NCBI GenBank assembly: GCA_030591795.1
Contig: JAUVAJ010000013.1
Coordinates: 1-12,372 of the forward strand
Direction: 5' to 3'
Origin: Desulfuromonadales bacterium
GTDB lineage: Bacteria; Desulfobacterota; Desulfuromonadia; Desulfuromonadales; UBA2294
DNA length: 12,372 nt
In this document: one piece after another, positions 5,267-11,388 of the stretch
Numbering within the stretch: the stretch's first letter is position 1
How the letters are laid out: the number at the start of each line of letters is the position of its first letter
Notes under the pieces: model-generated
The model's input: only the letters and a program-made list of their open reading frames with translations
Database searches by the model: none
What the model was told of the DNA's origin: nothing
Made by a program: the position numbers and the translations under genes

Positions 5267-6054
5267 TGTAGGAATTCCTTCCAAACTGACACACTCTCTT
5301 GCGGGCGAGACATAAATGGCACATGACCGACGTCATCCCATACAATAAGCTCCGCTGCATGAATATTATTAGCGATATATTCTCCAGCTGCGGCTGGGAT
5401 AATAATATCTAACTTCCCGTGCTGAACCATGGTCGGGGTGTTGATCGCCGACAGTCGACTCCGGATGTCTGCGGTTTTTAGTGTTTCCAGTGACTGCATA
5501 CCGGCTTCGTTATCGGGCAATATTCTTTGCTTACTGGTTGACACAATATGCATCGAAGTGTCCTGTTCACCAGAAAACATCATTTGCATAAACTCCGCTA
5601 TAGTCGAAGTTGAATTACGCCGGAGCTGCCTCTGTAGCGCCCGGACTTGAACTTCAGGTAGACCGTGTAGCCAATCTGTAGCCTGGCAGAATTTAGGCGT
5701 CGACGAGACAACAATCAACCGCTCAACCGGCAATAGTTTATCTGCGACCAGTTGCATAGCAATCTGGCCGCCTAATGACCACCCAAGCAGGTGACAGTTG
5801 TCCAACTTTAGGTATTTGAACAAGGCAATGATATCGGCGGCAAAATCATTCAAAGTATATGTAGTGCCTACAGCAGAGGTTCCATGACCGCGCAAATCGG
5901 GAATCAACAATCGAAAATCTTTAGCCAGGTCATCGATTATTACACTAAAAATTCCAGACGACATTGCCCAGCCGTGCAGGAGAAAAACTGTCGGGCCGGC
6001 GCCAATATCAAGATAGTTGAGCTGCCGGCCATCCGACATCTGCAGCGGCGTCAC
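5263..6054 (-). CDS. bioH: BioH-like pimeloyl-[ACP] methyl ester carboxylesterase
   Basis: The 263-residue product is an alpha/beta hydrolase. The oxyanion-hole motif is 'HGW' (27-29), the nucleophile elbow is 'GWSLGG' with Ser93, and Asp216 ('GKLDIIIP') and His244 ('VGHVPF') complete the triad. The cap region, including 'SSTPKFCQATDW', resembles BioH rather than lipases. BioH removes the methyl group from pimeloyl-ACP methyl ester, ending the elongation started by BioC. The start is a GTG at 6054 that overlaps the bioF stop as GTGA and has AGGTG upstream; an ATG at residue 6 is the alternative. Location between bioF and bioC supports the assignment more than the fold alone, because many esterases share it. 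Confidence 0.9.
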   Translation of the reverse strand: MTPLQMSDGRQLNYLDIGAGPTVFLLHGWAMSSGIFSVIIDDLAKDFRLLIPDLRGHGTSAVGTTYTLNDFAADIIALFKYLKLDNCHLLGWSLGGQIAMQLVADKLLPVERLIVVSSTPKFCQATDWLHGLPEVQVRALQRQLRRNSTSTIAEFMQMMFSGEQDTSMHIVSTSKQRILPDNEAGMQSLETLKTADIRSRLSAINTPTMVQHGKLDIIIPAAAGEYIANNIHAAELIVWDDVGHVPFMSRPQESVSVWKEFLQ

Positions 6055-7226
6055 GACAACACCTCGTTAACCACACGAGATATCGTCGCGGCAGCCACAG
6101 TCAGTTCATGCTGATCATGGGTCGCCATCAGAGTTGCCCGCAAACGGCATAAACCATCAGGAATCGTCGGTGGTCGGATTCCCTGAACAAACAGACCGCT
6201 CTCCAGCAATCGATTTGCTGCGAGCATTGTGGCGGCCGGAGTTCTGGTCATAATCGGAACAATTTGAGTGGTAGTTGCTCCGATATCACAGCCACCCTCA
6301 AGCAGCCGTTTGGTGAACATACGGCAGTTATCGTCCAACGACTTACGCAAGTCGGCCCCTTCCGGGCTGTCGACAATATCCAGTGCTGCGATTGCTGCCG
6401 CCGGGATTGCCGGTGGCACACTGGTCGAAAAAATAAAAGGTCGACAACGATTAATCAGCGTCTCTACAACCAAGCGCGACGCTGCGAGATATGCACCAGA
6501 GCCACCGAGGCCTTTACCGAGCGTTCCCATATGCAGGTCGATCTCTTGCAGGCAACCGCTTAACTCTCCACTACCACGGCCTTGTGCTCCGAGAACGCCG
6601 GTACCGTGCGCATCATCAACCATAAGCAAGGCATCATATTTCTGTTTCAGCTGACTCAACCCGGCCAGAGGTGCACAGTTCCCGTCCATACTGAAGACAC
6701 CATCGGTTACGATCAGCCAACGGCCTTTTCTTTCCGGAAGTTCCTGTTTAAGCAACGCCTCCAGCGTCGCCAGATTGGCGTGCGGGTAGACAACTGTCCG
6801 AGCCGCAGACAGTCTGCAACCATCGACAATAGAGGCATGGTTCAAGGCATCAGAGAAGATCAGATCATCAGCGCCCATCAAGCTGGCGAGGATGCCGGTA
6901 TTAGCGGCATAGCCACTGTTAAACAGTAAAGCAGCTTCGGTCTGCTTGAACTCTGCCATCCGTTCTTCAAACTGTGCATGCAATCGCATAGACCCCGAGA
7001 TCAAACGACTGCCGGTACTGCCGACACCATAATCACGAGTCGCTTTGACCGCAGCCTCAATCATGGCTGGATGATTGGCGAGACCGAGGTAATTATTAGA
7101 GCAGAGCATCAGGACCTCTTGCCCTGCCAATTGTACATGGGCGTCCTGTGCACCATCAATTACCCGGAGACGACGCAACATGTCAGCATCCTGTAACTTT
7201 TGTAATTGTTGCTGCCACTGTTTCAT
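6051..7226 (-). CDS. bioF: BioF, 8-amino-7-oxononanoate synthase
   Basis: BioF condenses a pimeloyl thioester with L-alanine, releasing CO2, to form 8-amino-7-oxononanoate in the cytoplasm. The 391 residues match the usual family length. The PLP lysine is Lys238 in 'MGTLGKGLGGSGA'. Other alpha-oxoamine synthase motifs are 'NNYLGLANHP' (44-53), 'NHASIVDG' (129-136, His stacking on PLP) and 'DDAHGTGVLG' (204-213). The related enzymes KBL and ALAS share the fold, but the operon makes BioF certain. The ATG at 7226 overlaps the bioW stop as ATGA. BioF is the point where the BioW route (pimeloyl-CoA) and the BioC/BioH route (pimeloyl-ACP) would meet, so this enzyme may accept both donors. Confidence 0.95.
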   Translation of the reverse strand: MKQWQQQLQKLQDADMLRRLRVIDGAQDAHVQLAGQEVLMLCSNNYLGLANHPAMIEAAVKATRDYGVGSTGSRLISGSMRLHAQFEERMAEFKQTEAALLFNSGYAANTGILASLMGADDLIFSDALNHASIVDGCRLSAARTVVYPHANLATLEALLKQELPERKGRWLIVTDGVFSMDGNCAPLAGLSQLKQKYDALLMVDDAHGTGVLGAQGRGSGELSGCLQEIDLHMGTLGKGLGGSGAYLAASRLVVETLINRCRPFIFSTSVPPAIPAAAIAALDIVDSPEGADLRKSLDDNCRMFTKRLLEGGCDIGATTTQIVPIMTRTPAATMLAANRLLESGLFVQGIRPPTIPDGLCRLRATLMATHDQHELTVAAATISRVVNEVLS

Positions 7227-8008
7227 GTCAGATCATCCATATCTTTTATAGTGCCGTGCTGATTTACCAGAAACGGGGTCTGTTCAAGAAATTCCCTGGT
7301 GGTGGCCAGGTCAACACCTGCCGATACAAAAAAAGCTCGTCCGCCACGCTGGTCGCCAGCCGCTTTCAACGCAGGGAACCGTCGGTAGCCAGTCTGTGTT
7401 GAGGCAACATACCCGGCCGTGTAATCAGCTGCATCGGACCAACACAGCTCGGCTATCACTCCTGGGGTAGCGAGAACTTTAGCAGCCAGAACCAACGCTT
7501 CACGGGTACGCAGGTGGTGTAAACCGTGTTCCTGTAACAGTGACGTAAGAGAGTCAGACGCAGCTTGAGTCAGGTCAAGATGAGTTGCGCGTACACCACG
7601 ATCCCGATCCGGCTCAAGTCGCTCACCGGTGCGGGCGTCGACCAGCATCGCACCGCGCATAGCACAGTCGTTCGATGCAGCGCCGCCAGCAATGTTCTCA
7701 ACTGCAGTCGATGCGCTTTCTTCAGTCACCCCGGCTTCCACTAGTGCCGCAACGGCTTGCAACCTGCCTTGCTTATAGTCTACTTGTGGCATCAGCGTAA
7801 TATCCGGTATTTCCCCAAAAACAATCTGTTCGTACGCGGCCTCTTCAACCTTCAGATTAACTGCTCCCGGAGAGCAGCACATTGCCCGGGAAAGCAGTTC
7901 GGCCGACACGGCTTCTACCTGATCAGCCAGCACCAGTCTTTCAGCTCCGGACAGGTGCTTGGATGCCCGACTGGCGTGCATTCTGATACTGAAATAGGGG
8001 GTACTCAT
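7223..8008 (-). CDS. bioW: BioW, 6-carboxyhexanoate--CoA ligase (pimeloyl-CoA synthetase)
   Basis: BioW activates free pimelate with ATP and CoA to give pimeloyl-CoA. The N-terminal 'FSIRMHASRASKHLSGAERLV' region has the family signature (Y/F)S(I/V)RM(R)AS...H(I/L)SGAE. 'PDRDRGVRATHLD' and the C-terminal 'GGRAFFV' are also typical. The length of 261 residues fits the family. Two in-frame ATGs compete: 8026 and 8008. I choose 8008 because the family begins shortly before the (Y/F)S(I/V)RM motif and because the apparent promoter (-35 at 8040-8045, -10 at 8017-8022) places transcription start at about 8008-8011, inside the longer reading frame. Neither start has a Shine-Dalgarno, which fits a leaderless mRNA. 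It is the first gene of the operon. Confidence 0.9.
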   Translation of the reverse strand: MSTPYFSIRMHASRASKHLSGAERLVLADQVEAVSAELLSRAMCCSPGAVNLKVEEAAYEQIVFGEIPDITLMPQVDYKQGRLQAVAALVEAGVTEESASTAVENIAGGAASNDCAMRGAMLVDARTGERLEPDRDRGVRATHLDLTQAASDSLTSLLQEHGLHHLRTREALVLAAKVLATPGVIAELCWSDAADYTAGYVASTQTGYRRFPALKAAGDQRGGRAFFVSAGVDLATTREFLEQTPFLVNQHGTIKDMDDLT

Positions 8009-8016
8009 GGTGGCGA

Positions 8017-8045
8017 AAATTAGCATGCTGAACCGGCATTGTCAA
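8017..8045 (-). promoter_or_regulatory. Promoter of the bioWFHC operon
   Basis: On the minus strand a perfect -35 TTGACA (8040-8045) is followed after 17 bp by TAATTT (8017-8022), with TGC just before it as an extended -10. The predicted start lies at 8008-8011, at or within three bases of the bioW ATG. The -35 sits inside one arm of the BirA-type operator. Confidence 0.55.
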
Positions 8046-8070
8046 CCTGTCGCCGACTGTCAGTTAACAA
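8039..8070. promoter_or_regulatory. BirA-type biotin operator
   Basis: The plus strand reads TTGTCAACC (8039-8047), 14 bp, then AGTTAACAA (8062-8070). These are the two arms of the bacterial BirA operator, TTGTTAACC-N14-16-GGTTAACAA, each with one mismatch. It lies directly upstream of the first biotin gene and covers the -35 of its promoter, so bound biotinoyl-AMP-BirA would block RNA polymerase. It also lies about 45-75 bp upstream of the predicted ccsA start. A BirA with an N-terminal HTH should be encoded elsewhere in the genome. Confidence 0.75.
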
Positions 8071-8100
8071 CGCTACTGCTTCCATTTTATTGAGTTTTTG

Positions 8101-8109
8101 TGCTAATAT
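8101..8109 (+). promoter_or_regulatory. Extended -10 element, putative ccsA promoter
   Basis: TGCTAATAT (8101-8109) is an extended -10 (TGN followed by TAATAT) with no good -35 at 17-18 bp. The predicted start is near 8116, giving a leader of about 27 nt that carries AGGAG. A second possibility is TATGAT (8122-8127), but it would place the start within the ribosome-binding site. Confidence 0.35.
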
Positions 8110-8142
8110 GGCCGTCATTAATATGATTATCAGGAGTATTTT

Positions 8143-8934
8143 GTGCAAGCACTACTACTAAACGCCGCTTTCTTTTCGTACCTCGGATCCACCATTGCCT
8201 ACCTGTTGCATGCTCGATGGTCAAAAGTGCGTTTCAGGCAAGTCGCTTTCATCCTGTTTCTTGCCGCTTTTTGTATGCAGACTGTCTGTCTGATTTTACG
8301 CTGGAACGCTGCCGGATACCTGCCGGTCACCAACCTGTTCTCAACACAATTCTTTTTCAGTTGGGCACTGGCATTAACTTATCTCTACTTCGAACTACGT
8401 TACCGTATTCATGCCGCCGGGCTGTTTGTCGTCTTACTGACGCTGTTACTTCTCGGCAGTGCCTTGCCACGCGATCCGACGATACCACCATTGATTCCGA
8501 CTCTGGATACACCACTGTTTACTTTTCACATAATTTTCTCATTTACCGGCTATGCACTGTTTGCCATGGCATTTTCACTCGGTGTTTTGTATCTGATACA
8601 GAAGCAGCTAAACTCCACCCGGCTACCCGAACTAAGCCTGCTACGCAAAATGAATGAAGAAGCAATTTTTCTCGGCTTCTGCCTGTTTACACTCTGTATG
8701 ATCATGGGAAGCATCTGGGCCCAGGTAGCCTGGGGTTATTATTTTTCCTGGAATATCAAGAGCGTCTGGTCATCAATTGTCTGGTTGTTCTATGGTGGAA
8801 TGTGTCACGCTAAATTTGTTCGCCGTTGGCAAGGGACCGGTTACGCCTGGCTCACAATTGCCGGCTTTGGAGTAGTGTTGTTCACTTATCTCGGCATCGG
8901 CCTGTTGATGCAGAGCAATCATCCTCTGGAGTAG
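8143..8934 (+). CDS. ccsA: CcsA/ResC-like System II cytochrome c biogenesis protein with a degenerate WWD motif
   Basis: This 263-residue integral membrane protein has about eight membrane helices and fits the CcsA/ResC half of the System II heme-transport and ligation complex. Features of the family are 'PVTNLF' (61-66), a histidine at the start of a helix (H129, 'FHIIFSFTGYALF'), 'GSIWAQVAWG' (189-198), a second histidine at H222, and the C-terminal 'GFGVVLFTYLGIGLL'. The heme-handling WWD core normally reads WGxYWxWDPKExW. Here it is W197-GYYFSWNIKSVW209: Asp to Asn204, Pro to Ile205 and Glu to Ser207. Activity may be specialised or altered. The start is a GTG with AGGAG six bases upstream. 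ccsB begins three bases after the stop. Confidence 0.85.
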   Translation: MQALLLNAAFFSYLGSTIAYLLHARWSKVRFRQVAFILFLAAFCMQTVCLILRWNAAGYLPVTNLFSTQFFFSWALALTYLYFELRYRIHAAGLFVVLLTLLLLGSALPRDPTIPPLIPTLDTPLFTFHIIFSFTGYALFAMAFSLGVLYLIQKQLNSTRLPELSLLRKMNEEAIFLGFCLFTLCMIMGSIWAQVAWGYYFSWNIKSVWSSIVWLFYGGMCHAKFVRRWQGTGYAWLTIAGFGVVLFTYLGIGLLMQSNHPLE

Positions 8935-8937
8935 TTT

Positions 8938-9987
8938 ATGCTGCAACGCATCTGGGGCATCTGTTGCTCACTAAAGCTCGCCATAATCATCACCTCAATA
9001 GCTACGCTAGTCGCCATTTCCGGCTCTCTGCTCATGCATTTCAACCCAGCTGTTTTCGGCAACCTCGATGCTATGACCTTGCAAGAATGGCACAGCGCTT
9101 ATGGCAGTTCCAGTCCAGCGCTGAGCGCATGGTTTTATCTAACCGGCGCACTACTTGCCATATTAGCCATAAACACTGTCTGCTGTTTTATTGACTGGTT
9201 GTTTCGCTTTAAAAAACGTTGGCGCAAAACCGGTGAGTACCTGATTCATCTCGGCTTCGTCCTGATTATCATCGCCTATTTCTGGGGAAGCTTCGCCGGA
9301 TCACGTAGCGAAGGGAACATCTTTCATATCGGCCAGACCAAACCGATTGCGGCGTTAAAGGGACATTACCTGCGTCTCGACGCCTTCGAACCGGTGTTCA
9401 ATGCCCAGGGACGACCGGTCGACATGAAGAACCGTGTCTCACTGTTAAAGGGCGATCAGGTTTTGCGCTCAGAAGTAGTACATTCCAACACCCCGTTGAT
9501 CTATAACGGCCTGACCATTATCCCGGCATCATTCGGCCAGGAGACGATTGGCTACAATGTAATATTGACGGCATTTCGCTCTGTCGTATCGATACGGGCC
9601 GGGTACAGCATCGACCTGCTTAATGAAACCAAACTGGATATTTTCACTTTCTACAGCGATGCGCTGCAAGCCGGCGGTCGGGTCATCCAGCGCAGTCAGC
9701 AGGCAATAAACCCGGCAATTCAGGCCCGGTTGACCAAGGGCGAACAAACAATATGGAGCGGTTGGTATTTTCTACGCCAGCCGCTACCGGAAGCCTTGCG
9801 CGAGGCCGGCCTTGCATTTGTCGTTCGCGAACCGATTACTAAGCCCTATTCGGTACTGACAATTAATTCAGATCCGGGCCTGACAATCGCCCTGATCGGC
9901 TCAATCAGCATGACGATCGGCGTCATCTTTGCCTTATTTTCATTTTATTACAAACGTCGTCGTGGCGACCGCCCCGATATCATCTAG
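8938..9987 (+). CDS. resB: ResB/CcsB-like System II cytochrome c biogenesis protein
   Basis: The 349-residue product has the ResB layout: three membrane helices near the N-terminus (about 12-33, 64-86 and 101-119), a long periplasmic domain (about 120-310), and a last helix (about 314-336) followed by a basic tail. 'YLIHLGFVLI' with H104 in the third helix matches the conserved histidine of the family, and 'NTPLIYNGLTIIPASFG' matches the periplasmic motif 'N.Pl.y.G...yq.sf'. With CcsA it forms the complex that moves heme outward and attaches it to CXXCH motifs of apocytochromes. The ATG has GGAG six bases upstream, overlapping the ccsA stop codon, so the two are surely co-expressed. Confidence 0.9.
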   Translation: MLQRIWGICCSLKLAIIITSIATLVAISGSLLMHFNPAVFGNLDAMTLQEWHSAYGSSSPALSAWFYLTGALLAILAINTVCCFIDWLFRFKKRWRKTGEYLIHLGFVLIIIAYFWGSFAGSRSEGNIFHIGQTKPIAALKGHYLRLDAFEPVFNAQGRPVDMKNRVSLLKGDQVLRSEVVHSNTPLIYNGLTIIPASFGQETIGYNVILTAFRSVVSIRAGYSIDLLNETKLDIFTFYSDALQAGGRVIQRSQQAINPAIQARLTKGEQTIWSGWYFLRQPLPEALREAGLAFVVREPITKPYSVLTINSDPGLTIALIGSISMTIGVIFALFSFYYKRRRGDRPDII

Positions 9988-10015
9988 TGCGACCCAACTG
10001 CACAATCCTGTAAAT

Positions 10016-10040
10016 ATGGTATATTATTGACATATCCCAT
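10016..10040. promoter_or_regulatory. Imperfect dyad in the gap before the receiver-GAF gene
   Basis: ATGGTATAT (10016-10024) and ATATCCCAT (10032-10040) are inverted repeats with one mismatch and a 7-bp gap. The dyad lies in the 77-bp gap between resB and the next gene, and it overlaps a possible -10 TATATT (10020-10025) and a TTGACA (10027-10032). It could be an operator, or an independent promoter region for the last two genes. No good complete promoter is visible. Confidence 0.25.
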
Positions 10041-10064
10041 TTTGCATTATGCCAGGGGGGCGAT

Positions 10065-11048
10065 ATGCTGGCCGAACAACGTATTCTTGTGGTTGACAAC
10101 CAGGATGATAGACGCCAACAGTTACGCAAGCTGATTGAAGCGCGCAACTGCACAGTAGTTGAAGCATCAAACTGCGAAGATGCCCTTGAACTCCTCGATG
10201 AGCTTGATATTCACCTGATTCTGACCGAAACCGAGTTGCCGACCATGAGCGGCTTGTTTCTCCTGCAAAAAGTAAAACAATCCCACACCGACATCGAAAT
10301 TATCCTCCTGACAAATAACGCCTCATCCTTTAACCTGTTGCAGGCACTACGTCTTGGCGCCTACGATTTTATTGTCCGGCCAATAGATACCGGAGAAATT
10401 CTCGACAAAGCTCTAGAGCGGGTATTTACCCATTTGGCCCTGCGTAAACAGAATGCGCTCCTGCTGCAGGAGCTCGAAGCCCAGAACAACAATCTACAGC
10501 ACTCGTTGACGCTGTTGAAAGCATTGAACGATTCATTCGAACAGGTCGCTGCTGCTGGCAACGTCTCTGAACTATTTAAATCTCTGCTGATCTCGGCATT
10601 AAAGACGATAAAAGGGCGTCGTGGCCTTATAGCTCTGTTTGACCACAAAACCGGCAGACTGACCCTGAAAGCAGGTGCCGGAATTTCGGCCCAGCTTTGC
10701 AAAAAGTATTCAGATGGTATCCCGCCGGGGCTGATTACTGATCTGTTTGAAAAAGGTGAATCCGTACTGGTCTCTGGAGAATTACCACCACACTACTTCG
10801 ACCTGGCCCGCAACACTGAGTTGAGCGACCTGCTCGCCTCCCCCAGCCTGATGGCAGCACCGTTGAAATTTCTCAACCGTGAAGTCGGGATTGTTATTCT
10901 GAGTGGCCATAAAGAGACCGTATTCAATGAACACATGCTGCACTTTTTGATTCAACTAGCGCACCACGCATGTCTGGTGTTGGAAAAAACCGGAGAAATC
11001 TACATCTTGAAGAAAAAGATAAAGAAACGTTCGACCCCGGTAAATTAA
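10065..11048 (+). CDS. Receiver-GAF protein with a substituted phosphorylation site
   Basis: The 327-residue cytoplasmic protein has a response-regulator receiver domain (about 5-125), a helical linker (about 126-155) and a GAF-like domain (about 155-315) ending in a Lys-rich tail. There is no recognisable DNA-binding, kinase or cyclic-nucleotide domain. The receiver fold is clear ('RILVVDNQDD', 'LPTMSGL', 'LLTNNAS', 'GAYDFIVRP'), but key residues differ: the acidic pair is D11-N12, the phosphoacceptor Asp is Glu55, and the conserved Lys is Arg105; Thr83 is kept. Glu at this position often mimics the phosphorylated state, so the domain may be constitutively active or a protein-binding module. 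The ATG follows a G-rich Shine-Dalgarno (AGGGGGG). A monoheme cytochrome gene follows after 15 bp, and the resB gene lies 77 bp upstream. Confidence 0.85.
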   Translation: MLAEQRILVVDNQDDRRQQLRKLIEARNCTVVEASNCEDALELLDELDIHLILTETELPTMSGLFLLQKVKQSHTDIEIILLTNNASSFNLLQALRLGAYDFIVRPIDTGEILDKALERVFTHLALRKQNALLLQELEAQNNNLQHSLTLLKALNDSFEQVAAAGNVSELFKSLLISALKTIKGRRGLIALFDHKTGRLTLKAGAGISAQLCKKYSDGIPPGLITDLFEKGESVLVSGELPPHYFDLARNTELSDLLASPSLMAAPLKFLNREVGIVILSGHKETVFNEHMLHFLIQLAHHACLVLEKTGEIYILKKKIKKRSTPVN

Positions 11049-11063
11049 AAGCAGGGATCAATT

Positions 11064-11369
11064 ATGAAAATTATGCTCTTTGCATTGATTATAGTCAGTT
11101 GCACAACCTCAGTTATTGCCAGTGCAGCACAAAGATACAATCTTGGAAAAAGCCTATTCTACGACAATACTATCGGCACCACCGGTAACAGTTGTGCAAC
11201 CTGCCACCCTGATGGCAAGAAACTGGATGAGATCAATGAATATGAGGACGACATACTCAAAGAGATGATTAACTTTTGCATTCGTGACGCGCTGAAAGGT
11301 GAAATGCTGGAAACTGACTCAACGGAGCTCAATTCACTTCTGAACTACTTGCGTGGGTTGAAAAACTAA
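11064..11369 (+). CDS. Small exported monoheme c-type cytochrome
   Basis: The product is 101 residues with an N-terminal export signal. Cleavage is most likely after ASA (residue 21), although I10-V-S-C13 also resembles a short lipobox. One heme motif, C44-AT-C-H48, follows 'GKSLFYDNTIGTTGNSC', an arrangement like that of short class I-type cytochromes ('G..LF.D..LG..G.SC..CH'). H48 is the only histidine, so the sixth ligand is probably methionine; Met81 ('KGEML') and Met68 are the candidates. The end, 'DSTELNSLLNYLRGLK', is the usual C-terminal helix of this type. The ATG has AGGGA at good spacing, and the gene follows the receiver-GAF gene by 15 bp. Its electron partner is unknown. Heme attachment would need the CcsA/ResB system encoded just upstream. 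Confidence 0.88.
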   Translation: MKIMLFALIIVSCTTSVIASAAQRYNLGKSLFYDNTIGTTGNSCATCHPDGKKLDEINEYEDDILKEMINFCIRDALKGEMLETDSTELNSLLNYLRGLKN

Positions 11370-11388
11370 TAGGATAGGATACCAACAG

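Noticed and set aside
5267..5284. A TTG start for bioC at 5284
   Set aside because: The ATG at 5266 overlaps the bioH stop as ATGA and has GGAAGGA at the right distance; the TTG has no such support and would add six residues outside the family's normal start.
6264..6929. Long open frames on the plus strand across bioF
   Set aside because: They are out-of-frame complements of a clear bioF gene, with no family motifs and no ribosome-binding sites.
8009..8026. The upstream ATG of bioW at 8026
   Set aside because: It has no Shine-Dalgarno, lies upstream of the predicted transcription start, and adds residues before the conserved N-terminal motif. It stays possible if transcription starts further upstream.
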